From Tenrec ecaudatus (taxonomy: Eukaryota > Chordata > Mammalia > Afrosoricida > Tenrecidae): a stretch of DNA of 64,000 nt. Under the pieces are notes generated by a model that was not told the DNA's origin, did not search any database, and saw nothing but the letters and a program-made list of their open reading frames with translations. The position numbers and the translations under genes are program-made. The stretch covers positions 115,737,677 through 115,801,676 of the forward strand of contig NC_134542.1 of NCBI RefSeq assembly GCF_050624435.1. The letters run 5' to 3'. Position 1 is the stretch's first letter. Every line of letters starts with the position of its first letter. This document shows positions 48,046 to 58,902 of this stretch, piece by piece.

Positions 48046-49207
48046 TAAAGAGCAAGCCCATTTGATAGAGCTTTCAGTGGCTTGTGAAGAAATGTCTTTG
48101 ATGAAAAAAAATGTCTTTGAAATTCTATGAACAGTGGTAAGATATGCAAAGAGATTTGGATTTCTATCTTTAAAAATGTCTCATGTCTTCTTATCAATGG
48201 TGCAGAAGCAACTTAATAACATTAGTTAGCAGGCATGTATTGTGTTCCCTGGAAATGCCATAAGGAAACAATACGCGCTTCTGGGGACGGTAGAGGCCTG
48301 AGCAGCATCAACTTTAGTCTTCTGAAGCAAAGAACACAGACTAGACACTTTGACATGGACTACACCCAGTGTCTGAGTCAGAGGTTGGTAACCAAGCAAA
48401 TTTCACTATAATTTAAACCAAATGGAACTAGCCTAACAGGTTTAAAAAAAGTGGAAAAGTTTAAAATTTTGAAAAAAAATTATTCCTCTTGGATCTTGTT
48501 AACTGCTGGATTTGTCTTGTTTGGCAGTAGTTTTACTTTTGAATTATTGTGGGAAACTTTCAAAAGTAGAATCAATGAATATGAAAGCACAGAAGTTTTG
48601 TGGTTTGTGAAATATTGTCAGAACTTACAGAAAAATGGGCTTGATATGTCTGGCAACCAGCAATGTTTACACATCTGTATTTATGTACAGAACTGTGTTT
48701 TATTCTCCGTATTTTGATGAAAGTTGTGCTAACTTTCATTCCTTGGCTTGTCTGGAGATTAACATTTTCCCAGGTGATAATTTACTTTTTGTTTTTTTCA
48801 AAAATCTTCAGTTTCAAAACATATTTCTTCCATTTTGTACTTGGTATTGGCTTCCTATTACCCCCCTGGCCCCCACCTTCCTTGCTGTACTCCCCAGGGA
48901 CCCTTAATCTAGTTATTGTCTCTATAAAGTCACCTACCCTGGGTTTCATATACTGGGAAACATGGAAAAACATCTAACAGACAGTCAAGAAGGCTCCCAA
49001 CAATAACAAAATATAAAACCCCAGATTGGAAAAAAACCAAACCAGAAATTTTGAACAACCAGATTAAGTTCAAAGAGTATCAAAAGGGAGTTCAAATAAT
49101 AAGGTTTTAATTATTCAAGTCAGATTTTTCATTTTCATCTACTATAATCATCTTTACAATACTCTCTAATCACCAGCTTGGTCAGGGGTGAAATCACTGG
49201 AGGCATA

Positions 49208-50528
49208 TGAGGGGATACCCCTCCCCATCCCCCCAAAAAAGGTACACTGGGTGAAGCTTTCGTAGTATGAATTTTTCCACACTAGGTGAGCATCAAGCAA
49301 CTCATTCTGAGTTAGTGCACTCAGTGGCGTCACCTGGGAAGGTTCTCTCTGGTCACAGTGAGTTTTTTCACAAAAGCACTTTGGCTTGAACCTTGTTTTT
49401 GTTGATGGGCAATTTAAGAGAAGAGCATGCAGTTGTGGAATTTTGCTTCCTGCTCAGGAAAAATGCCGCTGAAACTGTTGTGCTATGGGCAGTACTCAAG
49501 TGTACAAGTGGTTTTCTGGTTTGAAAAATGGTGAAATGTTGATAGACGACAAACTTCATTCTGGACATCCATCAATTTCCCGAAAGGACAAAACTGTTGA
49601 CTCACAGAGCATTTAGAGTTTGTTCCACTATGTCACATTGCGAATCTAGCTTTCTATTTAGAGGTTCTGAAAGGCCTGATTGGTCGTAGGTGGGAGACTG
49701 GTTTTGACATCACAACAATGCACCTGCTCACACAGCCACTAGGCAAAACCAGAATGCATCTTACCCCACACACCTTATCCACCTGGCCTTGCTCTGTGCG
49801 ACTTCATTTTGTTGCTGACAATGAAGAGGACATGAAAGGATAGCGAGCTGATGAAGTAGAAGTGAAGAAAAAAACGAGGGAGGTGCTGACAGCCTTCCAA
49901 ACAGATGAGTCTGAAAAATGTGTTTAACAATGGAATCACAGATTTGACAAATGTATTAAGTGTAATGGAGAGTGCTTTGACGGTGATAAGGTTTTGTCAA
50001 AAAAAAAAAAAAAAAAAAAGGGTTGGTGTGCTTCTGCGGGCTTAGTCTCATTACATGGCTGCTTGTTTGAAAACAAGTCATTAAAATCCCAGACCTATTC
50101 TGTCTATCTAATAGCCCGGAACCACCAAGTTTCTACACTACACTCTGCTGCAGCACCCATATCTTGTGTGTATCCTTCATGACGGAGAGTATTGAATAGG
50201 GCCATTTCATAAGAACTAGTTGTTGATTTCTATATGCCTCTGGTTCATCTTAGAGACATCTATTAAGCAAATGCACACTTCTTGATCTGAACTATTGAAT
50301 GGTATGATATCTGGAGTATGTTAGAATAAAATGCTTTGGGGGCAAAAAACAAACAAACCCCAGGAGCAATGTGGAAATATCTTAAATAACAATTTCATTG
50401 TTTTAGAACCTTCCCAGGCAACACCAATGGGCGCACTAACCCAGAGTAAGTTGCCTGATGTTCGCCTAGCAGGAAAAATGCGTTAGTATGAAAGCTCTGC
50501 CTAGCAGGTTTTTTTTGTTACCCCCTCG
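49208..50528 (+). mobile_element. Decayed mariner transposon with inverted 5' end at its 3' side
   Basis: Flanked by TA at 49206-49207 and 50529-50530, with ends TGAGGGGATACC and, inward from the right, CGAGGGGGTAAC. The transposase region (about 49370-49990) shows mariner text: KWFSGLKNGEMLIDDKLHSG, then HHNNAPAHT. Frames are broken. After a long A tract (50000-50019) comes an antisense L1 3' UTR piece (50020-50330), and then 50409-50528, which is the reverse complement of the element's own 5' end (49208-49342). Confidence 0.8.
50020..50330 (-). mobile_element. L1 3' UTR piece inside mariner
   Basis: Antisense L1 landmarks: 'ggttggtgtgcttctgcggg', 'acatggctgcttgtttgaaa', 'cataagaactagttgttgat'. 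Older-type 3' UTR. Confidence 0.55.
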
Positions 50529-51185
50529 TACGTATACATACCCAAAAATCACAGTTAAAATCGGTGGTTTTGATCTTAAATAAATGGGGTCATACTGTGT
50601 GTATTATTGTAGGACTTGTTTTGTTCATTCATCATATTTGTGATTCTCTACCATATGTGGCTTAAGCAAAGCAAGTACTTTGCTGTACAGTAGTGTGTTG
50701 AATGAATATCACAATTTGTTCATTCTTTTGGGGCTAAACACTGCTGCTAAAAACATTCAGGTACAAATGTCTGGTATACATCTTAGAGGTTTTTTTTTTT
50801 TTTTTTAAGGCTGGCAAACTTGAATTTTCTTGGTTCCTTTTAATCCTTTAAGAACAACAACAAAAAATGAACATAAAAATTATTTTTGGCTTGTGAGTCT
50901 TATTTGGCCTATGGAACATAGTTTGTTGACCTTTGTTCTATGGGATAAATCTACTACCAAACTGCTAACATGAGGCATGTACAACTTTATCAAAGATAAT
51001 ATCTAGTTTTCTTTTTTTTTTAATCTAGTTTTCAAAACAGTTTTATCAATACATATTTCTTTTCTGGCAGTAAATTAGATTTTACTTCTTTTATCATCAA
51101 AATTTAAATTTTCACCTATTGTGAAAATCGATTTCTGTTAATTTGAATTTCTCTGATTACTCAGTCAAAGCTCTTTTCATGTTTA

Positions 51186-51255
51186 TTAGTTTGTGGAAAA
51201 ATCCCACTATTTCATAATTCCATTTTCCCACGAGCCTTCAAATGCTTTTCCAAGT
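51186..51255. mobile_element. Short palindromic MITE (copy B)
   Basis: Core 'cataattccattttcccacg' with a left arm 'agtttgtggaaaaa' as in copies C and D. The outer arms are eroded. Bases 50531-51185 contain only A/T tracts such as the T run at 50790-50806. Confidence 0.5.
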
Positions 51256-51467
51256 GTTCTGTATGAGGTTATCCAATTTTTTAGACATCACCCAACTTTT
51301 TCCAAAGTGTTTTTTCCAGTGGATGCTCCCACCAGTAGTGTGAGAGATCTCATTATTTCGTATCTAACATGTAGATAGGGCCAGTTTAACCCTTTTCCTC
51401 ACTCTTCTGCTAAGTGCACAGCGACATGTTTGTTTTGCATTTCCTTACTTAGAAATGAGAATGAGGA

Positions 51468-51650
51468 GCCCTGCTGGCACTGTGGGTGAAGTGTTGGGCT
51501 TTTTACTGCAAAGGTGGTGCTTCAAACTCATCAGCTGTTGGTGGGTAAAAGATGAGGCTATCTGCTTCCCTAAAGATGTATATTCTCTGAAACCCTATGC
51601 AGGGTTGCTACGAGTCAGAACCGACTTGAAAGCATGGATCATTAACAATG
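51468..51650 (+). mobile_element. AfroSINE
   Basis: Near full-length sense copy: 'ggagccctgctggcactgtg', 'gtggtgcttcaaactcatca', 'ctatgcagggttgctacgag', 'tcagaaccgacttgaaagca'. Confidence 0.88.
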
Positions 51651-51806
51651 TGGATGGCTTCTTTGGTGCAGTGGTTATGTCATCTGCATTTTCTTTCCCT
51701 GTTAACCCGTAGCTGTCATTTACAATCTGGACATCAGAAATGAATAGTTTCATGTGTTGCAAATAAAGTTTCACACATTAAGGATTGCTCTTAAAGGTAT
51801 GCATAT

Positions 51807-52808
51807 GTGACAATGGGGAAACAGCTCTATGTGCATATATTTAAAGGTTTAGTATTAAGGTAGCAGATGGACATTGGGCCGCTACTCAAGTACTCCCTCA
51901 ACACAAGAACACTTTGTTCTATTAAAATGGCATTCATGATGCTCACCTTCCCTTCACAATCTCTGAAGACAAAGTAGGTGCATAAGAAAATGTGGCATAG
52001 AAAGCTGAGGATGCCCAGCTATCAAAACATAGAGCTCCTGGGGTCTTAAATGCTTGAAGATAAACAAGCGGCCATCTAGCTCAGAAGCAACAAAGTCCAC
52101 ATGGGAGAAGCACACCAGCCTATATGATTACGAGGCGCTGAAGAGATTAGGTATCAGGCCTCAGAAACAAAAAATCATTGCGAATGAGGGGGCGTGCAGC
52201 GTGGAGACCCCAAACTCATCTGTAAGCAAATGGACATCCAGTCAGGTGCAGTATAGCACTGATGTAACATACCATTTTCTTCTAGTTTTTTAAAGCTTCC
52301 TTCCCCACTACTAACATGATCCCAATTTTACCTTACAAATCCAGTGGGATGGAGCATGTACACTGGTACAGATAAGAGCTAGAAACACAGAGAATCCAGG
52401 AAGATGAACCACTCAGGACCAATAATGGGAGTAGCAATACCAGGAGGGGAAGAGGAAGGTAGGCGAGAAAGGGAAAACCTATTACAATGATTTACATATA
52501 ATCCCCTTCCTGGGGGACAGACAACAGAAAAGTGGGTGAAGGGAGATACCGCACAGTGTAAGAAATGAAAAAAAAAAACAAACAAAAAACTAACAACCAG
52601 TAATAACTTATAAATTATCAAGGGTTTGTGAGGGAAGGGAGGAAGGGGAAAAATGAGCTGATACCAAGGGCTCAAGAAGAAAGAAAATGTTTTGAGACTG
52701 ATGATGGCAACAAATGCACACTGTGTTTGACACAATGGATGTATATATGGATTGTGATAAGAGTTGAACAAGTCCCCAATAAAATGATTAAAAAAAAAAC
52801 AAAAAAAG
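51807..52808 (+). mobile_element. L1 3' UTR, 1.0 kb, with 11-bp duplication
   Basis: The longest clean sense copy of the tenrec-type L1 3' UTR. It runs from 'ggtagcagatggacattggg' through 'gcggccatctagctcagaag' and 'cactggtacagataagagct' to 'gtccccaataaaatgattaa' and an A tail. It is bounded by an exact 11-bp target-site duplication, ggtatgcatat, at 51796-51806 and 52809-52819. Confidence 0.92.
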
Positions 52809-53029
52809 GGTATGCATATTTTAGTAGTTCTTAATTTTGGTATAGTTAAGTCAATCATTCTTTTCCCATTTGGTTACTTTTTAAGTCAAGTATAATAAAT
52901 ATTTTCCTAATTTAAAGTCAGAGAGATATTTGGTTATGTGATAAGGATGTTTATCTTGCTTAGCTTTTTCACAACTGGAAGCACAACCCACCTAGAATTG
53001 ACTTTTATTTTTCTGATCTGAGATAATAG

Positions 53030-53190
53030 AAGCCCTGGTGGTGTAGTGGTCACATGCTGGCTGCTACCCAGAATGTCAGCTGTTCAAAACAACCAGAGGC
53101 TTCTTAGTGAAGAGATAGTAGCCAAGTTTCACACACTCCCCACCCCCATCTCTAATGTGGTTCAACTGCCCAAGTACCAGTGAACAAAAA
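53030..53190 (+). mobile_element. AfroSINE
   Basis: Sense copy: 'agccctggtggtgtagtggt', 'cacatgctggctgctaccca', 'gtcagctgttcaaaacaacc'. The tail is degraded. Confidence 0.82.
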
Positions 53191-53542
53191 ATTTCATTTG
53201 TGGAGTGTGAACTCTGATATTAATTAATCAAGTGTTTGGTGGATTATTTTTTGAAATTGATATTCTATTACATTGCTTTCTTGTTCCATTAATGCCACAC
53301 TTTCCTAATTACTGTGGCTTTAAAATAAAATTTGTTATGTGGTAGAGGAAGTCTTCCGATTTTGCTATTCAAAGGTATCTTTGGCTGTTTTTAGCCCTTT
53401 GATAAAAAAATATAAATCATACAAAGAAAATTGTTTTGGAATAATTGGGATTTCACTGCATTTATACAGATATACTTTGAAAAGACATCTTGGCATTATC
53501 TGTTTTTCATATCAATGAACATAGTATATATCTCCTCATTTA

Positions 53543-53613
53543 TGAGGAGGTTCAAAAAGTTCATGGAAAAATTCCATTATCTTTTAAGTCCATTTTCCCA
53601 TGAAGTTCTCTTG
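53543..53613. mobile_element. Short palindromic MITE (copy C)
   Basis: 71 bp between TA dinucleotides (53541-53542, 53614-53615). The left arm 'tgaggaggttcaaaaagttc' mirrors the right end 'cccatgaagttctcttg', with core 'cattatcttttaagtccatt'. No coding capacity. Confidence 0.65.
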
Positions 53614-53667
53614 TATTTTTTATTATAGATTTTCTCTCAATTTTTTTTTAGTAATGTTTTTCTTTCT

Positions 53668-54316
53668 TTTTTAAAAAACATTTTATTAGGGGCTCATACA
53701 ACTCTTATCACAATCCATACATATACATACATCAATTGTATAAAGCACATCTGTACATTCTTTGCCCTAATCATTTTCAAAGCATTTGCTCTCCACTTAA
53801 GCCCTTTGCATGAGGTCCTCTTTTTTCCCCCTCCCTCCCCACTTCCCCCTCCCTCATGAGTCCTTGATAATTTATAGATTGTTATTTTGTCATATCTTGC
53901 CCTATCCAGAGTCTCCCTTCACCCCCTTCTCTACTGTCCATCTCCCAGGAAGGAGGTCACATGTGGATCCTTGTAATCAGTTCCCCTTTTCCAATCCACT
54001 CACCCTCCACTCTCCCAGCATCGCCCCTCACACCCTTGGTCCTGAAGGTATCGTCCACCCTGGATTCCCTGTGCCTCCAGCTCCCATAGACACCAGTGTA
54101 CAACCTCTGCCCTGCCCAGTCCTGCAAGGTAGAATTCGGATCATGGTAGTTGGGGGGAGGAAGTATCCAGGATCTGGGGGAAAGCTGTGTTCTTCATCGG
54201 TACTACCTTGCACCCTGACTGACCCACCTCCTCTCCTAAACCCCTCTATGAGGGGATCTCCATTGGCCGACACTTGGGCCTTGGGTCTCCACTCTGCACT
54301 TCCCCCTTCATTCACT
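53668..54316 (-). mobile_element. L1 3' end with 18-bp duplication
   Basis: Antisense L1, 649 bp ('aaacattttattaggggctc' to 'gcacttcccccttcattc'). It is bounded by an exact 18-bp target-site duplication, agtaatgtttttctttct, at 53650-53667 and 54317-54334. One of the youngest-looking insertions in the window. Confidence 0.95.
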
Positions 54317-54529
54317 AGTAATGTTTTTCTTTCTGGAAAGTTTACACATATTTCTTTGGAATTATTCTCAGATATTCATGATTCACATTGAACAACAGAT
54401 CCCATTATCAAAATGATTATCTAACAGGCTCTAAAACCAGTTAGTGTAAGAGTTTGCTTTAGTAGTTAGGTGTGGAGATGAATGAATAAGGAAGGCCACG
54501 AAGAAATGATACATTTGAATTATGCTGTT

Positions 54530-54805
54530 GGAAAGCACCACGGACCAATGAACCTGTTTGGGAAGAAGTACAACTAGAATGCTCCTTCGAGGCGAGCATG
54601 ACAAGACTTCATCTCACATACTCTGGAAAAGGACTTCATGCTTGGTAAAGGGAAGCCCAGTGAGAAAGAGGGAGACTCTAACCCACATGCACTGACAACA
54701 TGGCTTCAACTACAGTTGTAAAGATGGAACAGGCAGTGTTTGATTCTGCTGTCTACTGGGTCACTGTGAGTCAGAATCGTCTTGACGGCACCTAACAACA
54801 AGAGC
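54530..54805 (+). mobile_element. RTE-type LINE 3' end
   Basis: 'gaagtacaactagaatgctc', 'gacaagacttcatctcacat', 'acttcatgcttggtaaaggg', ending 'cttgacggcacctaacaaca', the RTE 3' tail. Bases 54806-55924 hold nothing recognisable. Confidence 0.8.
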
Positions 54806-55924
54806 AACATTGTTGTTTTAGAGTCATGGTTGTCAAATTTATCTGAAGATAATTCTTCCAAGAGTAACCATGTTCAAGCAGAATATTTTTCACTAATTCA
54901 ATAACCAGTTAGTCTGAAGGTGATTTGAAAGGATAATTTTGGTTTAAGGCTAAAATTTCTCCGGGCAACAGATTTAGCAGGTTCCACATTTCCCTCCGTT
55001 TAATCAGGACTCACTGACTGGAATCTTGATCAAAAGGTTCAGGCACTATCCAGTTCTGGTCTCAAGGTGAAGGAGGCAGTAATTAATGGAGGCAACTACA
55101 GCTGCTGTTGAGTTTCTGCTCCTAGTCCGTCTTCCTTGGTGCTCTAGGCAAACAGAGATGCTGGATGGCCCCTTGCTGGTGTCTAAGGTCCCAGGTATTG
55201 CTCACTGAAAAGGGGGTGGGGGTGCGGTAGAAGGTAAGAGCGTAGAACAAGAACTCTAGACCACAATGCTGGACAGGTCCAAGACCCTTCAAGGCCTTCA
55301 AACCACGTGCACTGTTCCAGTGACGTATCTGATTCTATCTAAATACTTTTTGCAGCTCTATCTTTTTTGTTGTTATAAAATTATGCCTAACAAAATATTT
55401 GCCATTTTGTCTTTTTTCCACCTGGCTTGTAACTTTGTGATATCAATTAGGCAAGTTATGTAAAAATTATATATAATTGACACCAAATTTGCTCATTGTC
55501 ACAGATATAAGTGGACTGCTGCTCAGGTAATTAGTCCCTGTCTCCATTCCCCCATCCAATATTCTCTGAGCAAATACTCTTCACCCTTTATCCACCGTCT
55601 CCACTGTCAACACTTGTTATTTCCCTCCGAGAGTTCCTTAATTTGGCTTTTACCACATACTCTTTTGAAGGTTAGAAATGACAACTTCTATCACACCCAA
55701 CATTTGTGACCTCTGATTCTTTGAAATCTCTTTGGATGTTGGCATCTGGCTGTTTTTGCTATATTTGCTGCATTCATTCTGAAAGAGTTCTTATTTATTT
55801 TTATCTTAATTGCCATTAATCATAGTAAAGAACATTAACTTTGAATCTCAATAAGTGGGTTTCCTTTTTCTCAATAGTAGACATGCATTAAAAATGTTAC
55901 ATCTCCCCGCATTCTTCATAAGCA

Positions 55925-56072
55925 GAGTGCAAAGGATAAAGATGAAGAGCCTCAATCAAATGAGTTGGCACAGAAGCTGCACCCAATGGGCACACAGTGA
56001 CGGTGAGGAGGGTGCAGAACTGGGCGGTGCTTCATTCTGCTGTATTGACTTAATGGGAACTAACAACTTAAA
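55925..56072 (+). mobile_element. RTE-type LINE 3' end, diverged
   Basis: 'agtgcaaaggataaagatga', 'gagttggcacagaagctgca', 'ggcggtgcttcattctgctg', 'tgggaactaacaactt' follow the RTE 3' end in order. Confidence 0.55.
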
Positions 56073-56179
56073 ATCATGACTTTAATCCAAAGTATCAATG
56101 GGCTTCAAAAAGTTTGCATATTACTTGTATCCCTCATTTTTGATGAGCTAACATAATAGAAAGCTATGCTACGCTTTTC

Positions 56180-56231
56180 TTTTTTTCTCCCTTTTCTTAT
56201 TTTACATTTTATTAGGGGCTCATACAACTTG
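56180..56231 (-). mobile_element. Minimal L1 insertion (52 bp)
   Basis: A pyrimidine/T-rich tail followed by only about 25 bp of the L1 3' tip ('attttattaggggctcatac', then aactt). The insert is bounded by an exact 13-bp target-site duplication, tgctacgcttttc, at 56167-56179 and 56232-56244. Bases 56245-57051 contain nothing else recognisable. Confidence 0.9.
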
Positions 56232-57051
56232 TGCTACGCTTTTCCTTTCCCATTTAACAGTTTTTCTGCCATCCATAAAACTTATTTTACCATGCATTTT
56301 GCTGAGAAATACATGTGTACAAGAAGTTACCGCAAGTACAATCTGTACCACAGCTTATTTCTCTAGCCTTGGTGTTAACTATTGCCTTTTAACAGTAACA
56401 GAAGTGAAACTTCCCCAAAGAGTATGGTTCTGAGTGACAGATTTTCTTACCAGCAATTACTCAAAGTATAGCTAAAGCCAACAGAAAACGGAAGATGCAA
56501 AATGACAAGTTTTGGAGAAAGAAATGGAATCCATTAGAGATGCTAGGAGTAATATGGGGGAGGTATGAGGAGAATTCTAGGACATTAAAATGAGGAAAAG
56601 GGAAAAAAGATTTTAAAAAAGTAGATTGTCTTTTTCATGATTTCATAAAGGTTCTGGGAAGTTTTTTAGAAGAATGAAAGAAGATAAAAAAGGATATAGT
56701 TTTTTCACGTTCCTTTATATGAATGCCAGTCTGGTGAGATTATAGACCAAGGACAAAGGTACTTTGTGCTTTTGAAATACAAGATAAAAATGGTGGAAAT
56801 GAATGGTCAAACACAAGATGAGTCACTGTAATGAGGGCATTCTGAACTCAGCAGCCAACTGGCCTGCTTCTTTGGAAGACAAAATGTCCGTATGTCAGCT
56901 GAGAAGACACAGAGAAACCCCTGGGTTAGTTGTTGCAATGGTCTCTTTCCTGACCAGCACAACGAGCACCTCTCTCCCTATAAGGTGAGTGACACAGAAC
57001 AACAGACTACAGCCCAAACACCAAATCATGGATGTGAAAATGGTAAATTTA

Positions 57052-57486
57052 CCCTATATACCCATGTATAAGCCGAGATTTTCAGCACAGAAAAATGTGC
57101 TGAAAAACGGGTTCGGCTTATACACAGGTCAGTGGTACCCCAGCGAAGTGTAACATCTCACAGGTGATTGCCGTGAGATGTTTCTCCGCTGTTCATTCAA
57201 AGTCCCGCTGACACTGCAGGGCTTTGAATGTTTGTTTACTCACATCTAACCAATCAGAGCCGTCCTATGACGTGGACAGCTCCAATTCACAGACGCACCC
57301 GTAGTGATTCACTTACTCCAGCAGCTGAACTGCGCTCCATCTCTCCTCTCTGGTCTCTGTGTTAATTCACATCCTGTGTTTCCCACCCTAGGCTTATACT
57401 CGAGTCAGTCAGTTTTTCTGGTTTCCCAGGTAATAATTAGGTACCTCGGTTTATACTCGGATCGCCTTATATTCGAGTGTATACGG
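57052..57486. mobile_element. TA-flanked hairpin MITE, 435 bp
   Basis: Ends CCCTATATACCCATGTATAA and, inward from the right, CCGTATACACTCGAATATAA, next to TA on both sides (57050-57051, 57487-57488). Inside the left end, 57061-57127 is an almost perfect hairpin (tataagccgag and ttttcagcaca against tgtgctgaaaa and tcggcttata). The motif recurs near the right end as 'ggcttatactcgagt' and 'ggtttatactcgga'. No coding capacity. The TA flank suggests Tc1/mariner, but the superfamily is not certain. Confidence 0.8.
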
Positions 57487-57696
57487 TAAATAAACTTCCC
57501 TTTTCTGAAGGAGAAGCCACTGCAAACAGAGGCTGCGAAGGAAGCCAAGGGAAGTAAGACATGTTTCAAAACAAAGGTTCATTTAGTGTTCCTACAGGAA
57601 TTTCACTCTTCCTTCTCTGGGGATGGAATTAGAGGCCATCCTAGTCCATGCAGTGAAAACCCAAGATTGCTCCGATCAGGGCCCTGGAGCTGCACA

Positions 57697-57820
57697 GTTG
57701 AAGACACACTTCCTTTCTTTCTTATCCTTTTACCATACTTATTCAATCTGTATGCTGAGCAAATCATAAGACAAGCCGAAATATATGGAAGAAGACTTTA
57801 GCACGGGGATTGGAGGAAGT
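57697..57820 (+). mobile_element. RTE-type LINE fragment
   Basis: Translates in part as LPYLFNLYAEQIIRQAEIYG, the reverse-transcriptase segment just before the YADD box, then 'cacggggattggaggaag'. It is cut off by the L1 tip that follows. Confidence 0.75.
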
Positions 57821-58040
57821 TTTTTTTTTTTTTTAATCATTTTATTGGGGGCTCATACAACTCATCCATCCATCGTGTCAAGCATATTTGTACGTTTCTT
57901 GCCATCATCATTCTCAAAACATTTGCTTTCTGCTTGAGCCCTTGGTATCAACTCCTCATTTTTTCCCCTCTCCCCCCGTTCCCTCCATGAACCCTCGACA
58001 ATTTATAAATGATTATTTTTTGTCCTATCTTAAATACTGT
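57821..58040 (-). mobile_element. L1 3' end
   Basis: Antisense with an opening T tract, 'taatcattttattgggggct', 'tctcaaaacatttgctttct', 'cctcgacaatttataaatga'. Inserted at the end of the RTE fragment. Bases 58041-58902 hold nothing else but a C run near 58503. Confidence 0.82.
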
Positions 58041-58902
58041 CCGATGGAAGACATACTTTCTATCAAACAGATCTATTATAAAGTGATAATGGGTCAGTTG
58101 CACAGTTTTATCTGGGGATAAGCAGTGACAAATGGACACGACAGCTACTGTCAGAGGACAGTGTCTGTGGATGAGGACAAGCCTAGAGAGCTGGTTCATC
58201 TGCGCCAGTGGTTCTGACTTTCCTTGTCCAGGAGCATCACACGGAGAGCTACAAAAAATGATGGTCAAGCTTAAGACCAGGTCCTGACGAATTAGAATAT
58301 TCAGGGTTATGGTCCATGATGAATGTGTCTTGAGAGCCCCACCCACGATTCTACCATGCTGCAATGAGAGCCAGGAGGCACTGTATTAATAAAGCAGGGT
58401 GCCAGATAACAGCAACTAGGCACTCTGGACTTGATCTGACTGCTTCTGTGTAACATAACAAAGTTGCTGATCCTTTTCCAAAGAACACTGTAAAAACAAA
58501 TGCCCCCCCCCCCAAATAAATAATAAAAAGACAAATGTTCTCAAAAGGTAAAAACTTGGGAAGAAAGGTTTTATTTGCATTTCTAAACTTCCCGTTATAA
58601 AAGCACAATTTCAGTAGTAATAAAGCCAAAGGCAAGTTTCAAATTGTAATGCAAAGGTTATATGCTATTTTCTTTACGAAATACTAGACCTACATTTTGT
58701 TAACTACTCAGACCTTTATACTCATCTTCCATAATTTTCTAACAGGTTCATATGCATAAATTGAGCTTTCTATAAAATGGGAACCCCTAGGGACTATCTT
58801 TCTTCCATACCTAAATATATTCAAAATGTAAATTATTGTTAAATTGAGTCATTGACATTTAAAAAAGTAAGCCTGTCACATCCTGCAGTGTTTACTTGAA
58901 TA

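Noticed and set aside
48451-48977. Overlapping open frames of about 90-100 codons
   Set aside because: AT-rich intron sequence with mutually overlapping frames and no recognisable motif.
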